Part shown: positions 1 to 6,146 of the stretch, piece by piece | Layout of the letters: each line of letters begins with the position of its first letter | Numbering within the stretch: the first letter of the stretch is position 1 | NCBI GenBank assembly: GCA_009774655.1 | Contig: VSOD01000141.1 | Location: forward strand, 1-9,373 | Length of the DNA stretch: 9,373 nucleotides | From: Lachnospiraceae bacterium | Lineage (GTDB): Bacteria > Bacillota_A > Clostridia > Lachnospirales > Lachnospiraceae | Direction: 5' to 3' | Program-made: the position numbers and the translations under genes | The notes under the pieces: generated by a model | Database searches by the model: none | What the model saw: only the letters and a program-made list of their open reading frames with translations | Told to the model about the DNA's origin: nothing

Positions 1-914
1 CTTTTGATATAACTGCAGGCGGCGCCCGCTTTCACGAACTCACAGGCCCCTGTGTACATATTGATGTCGCATAAATCAAGCGTGGACATATGCTCTTCCT
101 GCCCGGCTGCCACCAGCGCCCCGTTGATCATCTGCACCGCCGTCTCCTTGCGGAAACCTGCCTCCAGAAGCCGTTCCATCTTCTCGATGATCCGTTCGGA
201 ATCGTCGCACGCCTTTTCACCGGAACCCATACCGTCCGACAAAACAGCCACCATCCTGCCGTTCTCCGCCTCATAGAAGGAATAATTGTCCCCCGATATG
301 TGCTCCGTCTCCTTGACCGCCTTCGCCACGCCGGTGAGCAGATGATAGTTCGCCTCTTCCGCAAAATAATAGGTATTCCACTCCGGCGTAAGGTACTGCG
401 GCATATTCTTCGCCGCGCGCAGTCTGGTGTTCAGCGCCACCGAGATAAAATCCGCCACATCGTCTATGCAGACCTGCTCCCCCAGCTTCGTATACTTCTC
501 GGAGATCATCTTCATCGTCAGGCTGATCTCCAGATGCCCGTCCTCCCGCTCCAGCTCAAAAAAGTTCCGCAGCAGGATTCCCGATTCCCGCAGCAGCTTT
601 GAGATCTGCTTATATTTGCGCTCTCCCATAGGCCGATAGCGGCATGTCTCCTGCGCCACCTCCGCCATGATATGTGCCATCTCCTTCAGGTGCTCCGCAA
701 GAAGCTCCTGATTTTCCTGCAGTCTGCGCTGCCACAGATAATCCTGCCTGTCCGCCGGATCCGCCTCGTCCTTCCCGGTAAATTCCACATCCTCTCCCTC
801 GAACAGATCCGCAAGATCCCTGAACGACTCCGCATATGTCAGCAGCCTCTGCCTGCCATACTCCGGTATGATCGTTATTTTATTGTCATCTCTGGCTTCT
901 GCCTGTTTTTTCAT
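1..914 (-). CDS. spoIIE: Stage II sporulation protein E (PP2C phosphatase), N-terminal 304 residues, C-terminus cut by window edge
   Basis: SpoIIE is the serine phosphatase that dephosphorylates the anti-anti-sigma factor SpoIIAA and so activates sigma-F in the forespore. The visible 304 codons hold a charged helical stretch (about residues 20-130), then a linker, then the start of the PP2C domain. The metal-site aspartates are visible as SGDNYS (Asp209) and SDGMGSGEKA (Asp227), 18 residues apart, the same spacing as Asp610 and Asp628 of B. subtilis SpoIIE. MSTLDL and the stretch ending GAACSYIK also match that family. The start at 914 is chosen because GGAGG (921-925) sits 6 nt upstream. Another in-frame ATG at 929 has no good site, and the frame closes at a TAA at 1005-1007. 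From this start the protein has no membrane segment, whereas B. subtilis SpoIIE has about ten. Position after divIC agrees with the known gene order. Identity is confident; full length is unknown. Confidence 0.93.
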   Translation of the reverse strand, partial: MKKQAEARDDNKITIIPEYGRQRLLTYAESFRDLADLFEGEDVEFTGKDEADPADRQDYLWQRRLQENQELLAEHLKEMAHIMAEVAQETCRYRPMGERKYKQISKLLRESGILLRNFFELEREDGHLEISLTMKMISEKYTKLGEQVCIDDVADFISVALNTRLRAAKNMPQYLTPEWNTYYFAEEANYHLLTGVAKAVKETEHISGDNYSFYEAENGRMVAVLSDGMGSGEKACDDSERIIEKMERLLEAGFRKETAVQMINGALVAAGQEEHMSTLDLCDINMYTGACEFVKAGAACSYIK

Positions 915-920
915 GACATA

Positions 921-925
921 CCTCC
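921..925 (-). promoter_or_regulatory. Ribosome binding site fixing the spoIIE start
   Basis: The minus strand reads GGGGAGG, then six bases, then the ATG at 914. This is the best Shine-Dalgarno match upstream of the PP2C frame. It supports a short SpoIIE start over the in-frame ATG at 929. Confidence 0.7.
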
Positions 926-954
926 CCATCCTGTTATCACGGACCTGCCCGCCC

Positions 955-981
955 TGCGCCGGATGGCATGTCCCGGCCGCA
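955..981 (-). other. GC-rich hairpin in the spoIIE leader
   Basis: The minus strand can pair TGC-GCCGG with CCGGC-GCA around a 10-base loop, with one bulged G. This gives an 8-bp stem about 40 bases before the spoIIE start. No T tract follows, so it is not a terminator. It could shape the leader or be chance. The rest of the 915-1049 spacer shows no convincing sigma-A promoter or Spo0A box (TGTCGAA type) by eye. Confidence 0.35.
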
Positions 982-1049
982 CTCGCAGACTTGTCCAGAT
1001 TACTTTATCTCTATCAATATATGAAGAGGTGTCCCGGATTATTACACAG

Positions 1050-1085
1050 AAAAAAAGCAAATCCCAGATGTTCTCCGAAACCTGC
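1050..1085 (-). terminator. Rho-independent terminator after divIC
   Basis: Directly after the divIC stop codon the minus strand forms a 12-bp stem (arms 1074-1085 and 1057-1068) with a 5-base loop, GAACA, followed by seven T (1050-1056). About half of the pairs are G-U, so the hairpin forms only in RNA from the minus strand. It separates spoIIE from the genes upstream and implies that spoIIE has its own promoter. Confidence 0.75.
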
Positions 1086-1391
1086 TTAATTTACGTCCTT
1101 AAATATAATCTCGCCTTCATACACCAGACCGAGCTTGTTCTTGGCAATCTCTTCCACGTACTTCTTGGTCTGCGTGTACTTCTCATATTCTTTGATCTCT
1201 TCTGTTCTCGCCTGCTCCGCTTCGATCGCCTGCATCAGGACTTCTTCTCTTGCCATGTATGTCTCACGCTTCTTCGTCAGTTCTATTCCTTCAACCATTA
1301 CCACAATCAGCATCATTACAACAACTGTGGTGACCAAGAGCATGCCCATACGGTTCTGGCGTCTCTTCCGATATGCTGCTTTTCCTGCCAT
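1086..1391 (-). CDS. divIC: Septum formation initiator, DivIC/FtsB-like
   Basis: This small bitopic membrane protein of the FtsB/DivIC family is expected to act with FtsL and DivIB at the division septum. The 101 residues show a basic cytoplasmic start (AYRKRRQNR, residues 7-14), one hydrophobic span (about 15-35), a charged coiled-coil stretch rich in Glu and Lys (about 38-75) and the family ending KNKLGLVYEGEIIF (85-98). Length is normal for the family. The start ATG has AAGGAG upstream (1405-1410), but the 13-base spacer is long. It follows yabQ by 27 bases and precedes a terminator, so it is probably the last gene of the yabPQ unit. The position between yabQ and spoIIE is as in B. subtilis, which supports divIC over another FtsB-like protein. 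Confidence 0.88.
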   Translation of the reverse strand: MAGKAAYRKRRQNRMGMLLVTTVVVMMLIVVMVEGIELTKKRETYMAREEVLMQAIEAEQARTEEIKEYEKYTQTKKYVEEIAKNKLGLVYEGEIIFKDVN

Positions 1392-1418
1392 GTTGTTAAT
1401 GATACTCCTTTGCCCGGT

Positions 1419-1907
1419 TTACTGCTTACATAAAATCATTCTAATTGTTTTCAGACAGACCGTCAACCGTTTTTTTATAAACAGTTTCACTTTTTTCAGT
1501 TTTCGCCAGACGAATCGAACACACCTTCGAGCGGCGAAAAACAGGCATTTCAGCGGTTTTAGCACAACTTGTATGACACGAAAAACAAACCACATTATCT
1601 TGTGTATGCATTTTGACACGATATTGACAAACCGATTCTTTATAATCGCTTTATAGGTCAACATGCCGAGTGCCGCACCGACCACGGCAAACCATCTCAG
1701 TATACCATTGTTCTCTCTGTAAAGCATATAGAAAACGCCGATCCCGCAGGCGAACCAATAGACAAAGTCTTCCACGGACATAAAAAACCTGCCGTGCGTA
1801 AACAGCTTCCTGAAGATCAGCACCCAGTCATAGGCAAATGTGATAACAAGGCCCATGAGGATAGAATGAAGAAAAAAAACAGCTTCCTGCACAATGTCCT
1901 GACTCAT
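1419..1907 (-). CDS. yabQ: Spore cortex biosynthesis membrane protein YabQ
   Basis: YabQ is a mother-cell membrane protein needed for spore cortex formation in B. subtilis; its biochemical role is not known. The 162 residues contain three to four hydrophobic spans (about 6-31, 44-62, 68-87 and 99-113), an early FAYDW motif typical of the family, and a very basic tail (about 114-162) rich in Lys and Arg. I place the start at the ATG at 1907, giving MSQDIVQEAV. The purine-rich GGGGGA at 1918-1923 lies 10 bases before it, too close to the TTG codons at 1916 and 1913, which could extend the frame by three residues. It follows yabP by about 60 bases with no terminator between, so the two are probably co-transcribed. 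Confidence 0.88.
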   Translation of the reverse strand: MSQDIVQEAVFFLHSILMGLVITFAYDWVLIFRKLFTHGRFFMSVEDFVYWFACGIGVFYMLYRENNGILRWFAVVGAALGMLTYKAIIKNRFVNIVSKCIHKIMWFVFRVIQVVLKPLKCLFFAARRCVRFVWRKLKKVKLFIKKRLTVCLKTIRMILCKQ

Positions 1908-1917
1908 ATCCAACAAA

Positions 1918-1923
1918 TCCCCC
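1918..1923 (-). promoter_or_regulatory. Ribosome binding site deciding the yabQ start
   Basis: GGGGGA on the minus strand lies 10 bases before the ATG at 1907 but only 1 to 4 bases before the two in-frame TTG codons. Spacing therefore favours the ATG. The site departs from AGGAGG and is likely of moderate strength. Confidence 0.45.
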
Positions 1924-1966
1924 GGGAGTTATAAATGACCATCCAGCCTGCAAGTGTCACGCCACA

Positions 1967-2257
1967 TTATTTGAACAATCTGGCAAGCAGCGATTCTCCT
2001 CTGGCCCCGTACCCCGCGGTCTCCGAATATGTAAAGCTGTCGATCCGGCCGTCCACGTCCACTTCTCCTTTGTCCAGGGACAGCCGGCTCACATGCAGCT
2101 CGGTGCCTTTGATCATCAACATGCCCTGCTCTGTCTCAAGCAGGATCTCGTTGACGTCAAAAGACAATACGTCATTGACACCGCTTATGCTACATGTCCT
2201 TCTATTGGTAAGCATCAACTTGTGCGGTTTCCTGTTCGCACTGTTCAAATCTTCCAT
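1967..2257 (-). CDS. yabP: Sporulation protein YabP
   Basis: YabP is a small sporulation protein encoded beside YabQ; in B. subtilis the pair is made in the mother cell under sigma-E. The 96 residues show the family pattern: HKLMLTNRRTCSISGVNDV (residues 13-31), a beta-rich core with the acidic FDVNEILLETEQG, then LSLDKGEVDVDGRIDSFTY (59-77). No signal peptide or membrane span is visible. The ATG at 2257 is chosen because AGGAGG (2264-2269) lies 6 bases upstream; a GTG at 2263 touches that site and is unlikely. A sigma-E-like promoter lies at 2346-2374, just after rqcP. yabQ follows after about 60 bases. Confidence 0.92.
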   Translation of the reverse strand: MEDLNSANRKPHKLMLTNRRTCSISGVNDVLSFDVNEILLETEQGMLMIKGTELHVSRLSLDKGEVDVDGRIDSFTYSETAGYGARGESLLARLFK

Positions 2258-2263
2258 ACACAC

Positions 2264-2269
2264 CCTCCT
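2264..2269 (-). promoter_or_regulatory. Ribosome binding site deciding the yabP start
   Basis: A perfect AGGAGG is separated by GTGTGT (6 bases) from the ATG at 2257. The in-frame GTG at 2263 directly abuts the site, so it cannot be the normal start. Confidence 0.8.
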
Positions 2270-2345
2270 GCATTCCGTGAGCAGCAGCCCCGGCAGCCGT
2301 TACCGCTTCCACATACAGCCGCCCGGGTCACTGTGATACTTATTA

Positions 2346-2374
2346 AATGTATGTCGGATTCTGAACAGATATGA
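2346..2374 (-). promoter_or_regulatory. Sigma-E-type promoter for yabPQ
   Basis: The minus strand reads TCATATC (2368-2374), 14 bases, then CATACATT (2346-2353). The B. subtilis sigma-E consensus is roughly KMATATT, 14 bases, CATACAnT, so only the last base of the -35 differs. The promoter begins five bases after the rqcP stop and would give a leader of about 80 bases before yabP. B. subtilis yabPQ is known to be under sigma-E, which makes a chance match less likely. Confidence 0.72.
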
Positions 2375-2379
2375 CTCTT

Positions 2380-2622
2380 TTATGGCAGATAACGGAATAA
2401 TTCCTTCGCCTCTTCCTTGCGGACCGTCTCCTGCACATCCAGAACTTCCACCTTGACTTCTTTGTTACCGAACTGAATCGTGATCACATCTCCCACCTTC
2501 ACATTGACGGAAGCCTTGGCCGGCCTGTCGTTCACCAGCACCCTGCCCGCATCGCACGCCTCGTTCGCCACCGTGCGCCGCTTGATCAGCCGCGACACCT
2601 TTAAATATTTATCCAGTCTCAT
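2380..2622 (-). CDS. rqcP: S4-domain RNA-binding protein RqcP (YabO)
   Basis: RqcP binds stalled 50S subunits with RqcH and helps add C-terminal alanine tails during ribosome quality control. The 80 residues are nearly all S4 domain: MRLDKYLKVSRLIKRRTVAN at the start, AGRVLVNDRPAKAS in the middle, VGDVITIQFG near residue 50. The opening closely matches B. subtilis YabO, including the arginine cluster at 14-17 that faces RNA. The start at 2622 is chosen because GGAGG (2631-2635) is 8 bases upstream and the S4 domain begins at once; an ATG at 2688 would read through a terminator hairpin. I see no promoter between HU and this gene, so it may depend on read-through from the HU transcript. The C-terminus is a little shorter than in B. 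subtilis. Confidence 0.92.
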   Translation of the reverse strand: MRLDKYLKVSRLIKRRTVANEACDAGRVLVNDRPAKASVNVKVGDVITIQFGNKEVKVEVLDVQETVRKEEAKELFRYLP

Positions 2623-2630
2623 TCCAACAC

Positions 2631-2635
2631 CCTCC
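2631..2635 (-). promoter_or_regulatory. Ribosome binding site deciding the rqcP start
   Basis: GGAGG is followed by 8 bases and the ATG at 2622. It shows that the 22 codons upstream, which would cross the HU terminator, are not translated. Confidence 0.75.
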
Positions 2636-2662
2636 GAATACTTCTTTCCATCCACTGACAGT

Positions 2663-2694
2663 AAACAAAAGCCCGTATGCGCATGCATACAGGC
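2663..2694 (-). terminator. Rho-independent terminator after the HU gene
   Basis: On the minus strand GCCTGTATG pairs with CATACGGGC (9 pairs, one G-U) around the 6-base loop CATGCG, followed by TTTTGTTT. The stem starts about 40 bases after the HU stop. Between them lies a short direct repeat, TAATCCTGTT, present twice starting in the HU stop codon. Confidence 0.8.
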
Positions 2695-2732
2695 CTTCTC
2701 TTTCTCTTAATCTCTAAACAGGATTAACAGGA

Positions 2733-3008
2733 TTATGCGTTGATCATATCCTTTAATGCCTTGCCGGCTTTGAACTTAGGAGCCTTGGAAGCCGCAATCT
2801 TCATAACCTCGCCGCTCTGAGGATTTCTGCCTTCTCTTGCTGCTCTCTGAGAAACTTCGAAAGTACCGAAGCCTACCAGCTGTACTTTACCATCTTTCTT
2901 TAATTCATCAGCAACAACGTCTGTAAATGCCTTCAATGCCTTCTCAGCGTCCTTCTTAGATAATCCTGCCTGATCAGCCATAGCTGCAACTAATTCTGTT
3001 TTGTTCAT
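2733..3008 (-). CDS. hup: HU family DNA-binding protein
   Basis: HU is the small histone-like dimer that bends and packs DNA in the nucleoid. The 91 residues are full length and follow the family throughout: MNKTELVAAMA, the helix-rich first half, GFGTFEV (46-52), the beta arm AAREGRNPQSGE with the DNA-intercalating proline at 63, and the ending FKAGKALKDMINA. AAGGAGG (3017-3023) lies 8 bases before the ATG. The codon pattern is biased and A-rich compared with its neighbours, as expected for a highly expressed gene. It has its own strong promoter (3078-3106) and terminator (2663-2694), so it is probably a single-gene transcript inside the cluster. B. subtilis has no HU gene at this position. 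Confidence 0.97.
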   Translation of the reverse strand: MNKTELVAAMADQAGLSKKDAEKALKAFTDVVADELKKDGKVQLVGFGTFEVSQRAAREGRNPQSGEVMKIAASKAPKFKAGKALKDMINA

Positions 3009-3077
3009 CTTGAACTCCTCCTTAAATGAGTCTTCGTTTTAATATTAGATGTTCCTCTTTTGAAACGCCTACACCTA

Positions 3078-3106
3078 TTTATATACGCTTTTCCCTCTGT
3101 TGTCAA
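3078..3106 (-). promoter_or_regulatory. Strong sigma-A promoter of the HU gene
   Basis: The minus strand reads TTGACA (3101-3106), a 17-base spacer, then TATAAA (3078-3083): a perfect -35 and a five of six -10. Transcription would start near 3071 and leave a leader of about 60 bases ending in AAGGAGG. Confidence 0.88.
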
Positions 3107-3134
3107 GCAGAAAGATGGCTTTTTTTTCGCTATT

Positions 3135-3887
3135 TTAGGGCATTTTTCTATCCCCGGAGGTATTTGCAGGATTTTTTTCATATCTGTCTATCAAATCCTC
3201 AATCCTGTCCGTAAGTACCTGCTCCTGCGAAATCCTGGCGATCCTGGCAATATCGGATAAACGTATAAGTATATCCGCTATGATTTTCTCCAACTCCCTG
3301 CTGTACGGTTCGTGACTGCATGTCTCAAGCGCACTGACCGACGCCTGCAGATCTGCCACATCCTGTTCATAAGTATTTCCTTTTTCGTAAGTTTTATCAA
3401 TTTTTTTCAGGACTTTCGACGCCCTCGTGAGCGCAGGAAGCTCCCGCGGAATTTCCTGCAGGGGAGAGGGGATCCATTCCTTGTCCTTCTTCTCTTCTTT
3501 CTTGATCTCTTCCCAGTTGATGAGCGCTTCCTCGGCGCCTTCGGCACTGCTTGTCCCGAACACATGGGGATGCCTGCGGATCATCTTGCGGCTCACTTCA
3601 TCCACGACGTCCTCCATCGTAAAAAGCCCTTCCTCCGCTGCGATCTGTGCGTGCATCACCACCTGTAAAAGCACGTCCCCCAGCTCTTCACGCATATTCT
3701 CGGGATTGCCCGTCTGGTCATAAATGCGGATGGAGGCAAGCAGCTCTGCTGCCTCCTCCATCATACACGGTTTCAGGCTTTCATGGGTCTGTACTCTGTC
3801 CCAGGGACAGCCGTTCTCTCCCCGGAGCGCTTTGATAATCTCCAGGAAGTTTTGGTATGTATATTTTTTGTTGTTTTTGTTTTGCAT
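3135..3887 (-). CDS. mazG: MazG nucleoside triphosphate pyrophosphohydrolase
   Basis: MazG hydrolyses non-canonical and surplus NTPs to NMP and pyrophosphate. The 250 residues start with the family signature LRGENGCPWD (21-30), then the metal-binding helices EEAAEL (44-49) and EELGDVLLQVV (67-77) and KMIRRHPHVF (101-110). The second MazG repeat (about 150-240) keeps the helical pattern (LPALTRASKVLKK, then EKIIADILIRLSDIAR) but lacks the EELGD signature, so only the first repeat is likely catalytic. B. subtilis YabN at this locus carries an N-terminal methylase-like domain; this protein does not, and resembles E. coli MazG. The ribosome site is poor: AAAGG lies 13 bases before the ATG. It sits 56 bases after the PEGA gene with no clear promoter or terminator between. 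Confidence 0.93.
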   Translation of the reverse strand: MQNKNNKKYTYQNFLEIIKALRGENGCPWDRVQTHESLKPCMMEEAAELLASIRIYDQTGNPENMREELGDVLLQVVMHAQIAAEEGLFTMEDVVDEVSRKMIRRHPHVFGTSSAEGAEEALINWEEIKKEEKKDKEWIPSPLQEIPRELPALTRASKVLKKIDKTYEKGNTYEQDVADLQASVSALETCSHEPYSRELEKIIADILIRLSDIARIARISQEQVLTDRIEDLIDRYEKNPANTSGDRKMP

Positions 3888-3943
3888 TTGCGTTGTGATT
3901 CCTTTATTTGGCTTTTGTTGATTGCTTCGTTTTGCTCACGGTA

Positions 3944-6058
3944 TCAGGTGACAGCGCCCTCTTCTCCAGTACCACTATTTTCCGGCGGCTTATAATTGGG
4001 ATCCAACGCGCCACAAACTGTACATTTGCGAGCATCATCATAGCTATGCCCTTTTGCTGGAATTGGCTGTGTATCAATGCTATCGCATTGTGTACACTTA
4101 AGGGTTATTTTTCCTTCGGCTTCACAAGTCGGATCCTCCTTCCCTGTCTCCTTATAATTATGTGCTGTTTTGTCAATAGAGCTGGTGTAGGAGTAACCAC
4201 ACTCACACTTATAAGTTTTTTCTCCTTCTGCTGTACAGCTCGGTTCTGTGGTTATTTCTTCCTTAAACTCGTGATTATGTCCTGGATCTTTTTCGTGACA
4301 ATTTATACATTCTCCCTTGTCATATTCATGTGCCGTTTTATCAATATCGATAGGCTTTGTTTCAAAATAACCACACTCACATGTATAAGTTATCTCACCT
4401 TCTGCTATACATGTCGGTTTTTTAGTTATTTCTTCCTTATACTCATGATCATGTCCTGGGTCTTTTTCATGACAATTTATACATTCTCCCTTGTCATATT
4501 CATGTGCTGTTTTATCAATATCAATAGGCTCTGTGTAAGATTCACCACACTCACATGTAAAGGTCTTCTCACCTTTGTCTACGCAAGTCGGTTTTTTAGT
4601 TATTTCTTCTGTATACTTATGCTTATGATCATCTACATCATTTCCACTAACAGACGGCTCTTTCGGAGGTTCTTTCGTCGGCTCATCTTTCTCGAGCTCC
4701 GAGAAGGAATACGTAACATCTTCCCCGTCATTATACAGGTAGATCGTATAACTCTTCTTCTTGTAACCGCTCTTCTCCAATGTGATCGTATGCTTTCCTG
4801 CATTCTTCTTAAAGCTCACCGGAGCGATGCCTACATAATTACCATCCAGATAGACTTCCACGCCCTTCGGAGAATCAATATACACTTTATTGCTCTTGGT
4901 CGCGCTGATCGTATTATCGCTGACGGAAGGCTCCGGATCTTTCACCGGTGCGTATTCCAGTTCCGGAATTTCTTTCTCTTCCAACGGCGGTACTGTCAAA
5001 TCGTTGCCGCTGATCGTTGGCGCCTCTTCTTCCTTTTTCTCCTCCAGTTCAAAGGATATTTTGGCGTATTCGGAACCTACCTGAATATACTTCGTGAGCG
5101 AATCATATCCGTCTGCTTCCATATGAATCTTATGGATTCCGTAAGGCAGTTCCACCGGACTGCTGATATCCGTAAGTTCACCGTCTATGCTCACATCCGC
5201 ACCCGCCGGATTTACAGTGAACAGAATCCTGCCGGTCTTATCCTGTACGATCTCGATATCGCTTACATCCAGTACTGTCTCCCGGTCTCTTTCGATCACC
5301 ACATCCTTGATACTGCTGACACCGCCGTTGGAAAGGGCCACCTGATAACTTCCCTCCGGAACGACCAGCAGCATATCCTCCGATATCTCCCGGATCACTT
5401 TATTGCCGACCTCGATCCAGCCGCCGATCAACGCCTGCTCGTTGCGCAGCCGCAGATAACCATGTCCTCTCTCCACATTGACGCTGTATATCTTGCGGTC
5501 GATACCGCGGATCGTCACCAGATCCTGGGATACGATCTCCATCGCCTCCACACGTTTTCCTTCTGAAAGGATCACCGCCTCGTCGGGAAGGGAATATGTG
5601 CTGTTGCCTATGCTGGCCGTCTTATTGAGACCGCCCAGATCATAATTATCAATACTGTCATATACCCATGCATCGGGGGACTGTTTGATACTGGCGATCT
5701 GCCTTTTTCCTTTCAGGAAGTTCACGTCCACCACGTCCCCTGCCCGAATCTGGGAAATGCTCATCGGCCCGTCGTACTTATCCGTCACATAGGTCGTGCC
5801 GTCATAGTACAGCGTATACTGCCTGCCCGTATCCATATTCATGAAAATAATTCCGCTGTTATCCTGATCTACAGTCATAACAACCGCCGTATCCGCCGAG
5901 TCATAACTTCCCACCGTACTTGCACTGAATCCCGTATCAATGACTTTATGCTCCTTGTCCTTGGCCATACCGATATTGTATGCCTGTGAAGTACATCCGG
6001 TGGCCAGCAACGCAAATATCGTGATAACCGTCAGCGCCTTTGAAATTCTTCCGTGCAT
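3944..6058 (-). CDS. PEGA-domain surface lipoprotein with cysteine-rich C-terminal repeats
   Basis: I do not know the function. Residues 1-22 form a lipoprotein signal with lipobox LATGC and Cys22 as the lipid anchor, so the protein should sit outside the membrane. Residues 56-270 look beta-rich, with no family I recognise. Two PEGA-like domains follow: 277-338 (VNPAGADVSIDGE, then YGIHKIHMEADGY) and 390-453 (DSPKGVEVYLDGNYVG, then AGKHTITLEKSGY). A weak third may lie at 229-268. Acidic, proline-rich linkers containing SGND or SDN separate them. Residues 480-684 hold three CxC repeats and a fourth diverged unit, each of the form PTC-x9-CxC, then CxxC; 17 cysteines follow Cys22. These could bind zinc or form disulphides. 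AAGG lies 7 bases before the ATG. The 3' end is AT-richer than the rest. Confidence 0.85.
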   Translation of the reverse strand: MHGRISKALTVITIFALLATGCTSQAYNIGMAKDKEHKVIDTGFSASTVGSYDSADTAVVMTVDQDNSGIIFMNMDTGRQYTLYYDGTTYVTDKYDGPMSISQIRAGDVVDVNFLKGKRQIASIKQSPDAWVYDSIDNYDLGGLNKTASIGNSTYSLPDEAVILSEGKRVEAMEIVSQDLVTIRGIDRKIYSVNVERGHGYLRLRNEQALIGGWIEVGNKVIREISEDMLLVVPEGSYQVALSNGGVSSIKDVVIERDRETVLDVSDIEIVQDKTGRILFTVNPAGADVSIDGELTDISSPVELPYGIHKIHMEADGYDSLTKYIQVGSEYAKISFELEEKKEEEAPTISGNDLTVPPLEEKEIPELEYAPVKDPEPSVSDNTISATKSNKVYIDSPKGVEVYLDGNYVGIAPVSFKKNAGKHTITLEKSGYKKKSYTIYLYNDGEDVTYSFSELEKDEPTKEPPKEPSVSGNDVDDHKHKYTEEITKKPTCVDKGEKTFTCECGESYTEPIDIDKTAHEYDKGECINCHEKDPGHDHEYKEEITKKPTCIAEGEITYTCECGYFETKPIDIDKTAHEYDKGECINCHEKDPGHNHEFKEEITTEPSCTAEGEKTYKCECGYSYTSSIDKTAHNYKETGKEDPTCEAEGKITLKCTQCDSIDTQPIPAKGHSYDDARKCTVCGALDPNYKPPENSGTGEEGAVT
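4274..4621 (-). repeat. Two tandem 174-bp repeats in the PEGA lipoprotein gene
   Basis: 4448-4621 (residues 480-537) and 4274-4447 (residues 538-595) align without gaps over 174 bases with about 24 differences by hand count, roughly 86 percent identical. The stretch encoding DKTAHEYDKGECINCHEKDP is identical in protein and almost so in DNA. A third, diverged copy begins at 4273. The pattern suggests in-frame tandem duplication. Confidence 0.85.
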
Positions 6059-6146
6059 TTTTCGTCCTTATCCTTTCTGATCTGGCTGTCAGCTGGAACC
6101 GTATCCCGCCTGTTATCCGGCTGGCTCCGCACTCACGGCCAAAATT

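Noticed and set aside
128..364. Minus-strand frame rich in Arg inside spoIIE
   Set aside because: It is a shifted frame of the spoIIE PP2C domain; the true frame shows SDGMGSGEKA and MSTLDL.
672..1433. Open frame on the plus strand over spoIIE, the spacer and divIC
   Set aside because: It crosses two real minus-strand genes and a terminator, and its translation shows no domain.
2623..2688. Upstream ATG extension of rqcP
   Set aside because: The extra 22 codons cross the terminator hairpin of the HU gene and have no ribosome site, while GGAGG sits 8 bases before the ATG at 2622.
3107..3134. A terminator after mazG
   Set aside because: There is an A-rich run on the minus strand (a T run on the plus strand), but I could not draw a stable stem next to it.
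4274..4621. Possible CRISPR array from the regular repeats
   Set aside because: The units are adjacent, 174 bases long, in frame and protein-coding, without unique spacers.
3908..5566. Long open frame on the plus strand (552 codons) opposite the PEGA lipoprotein gene
   Set aside because: It is antisense to a gene with a clear lipobox, PEGA domains and repeats. Its translation is low-complexity, rich in Phe, Ile and Cys, mirrors the repeats, and has no supporting ribosome site.
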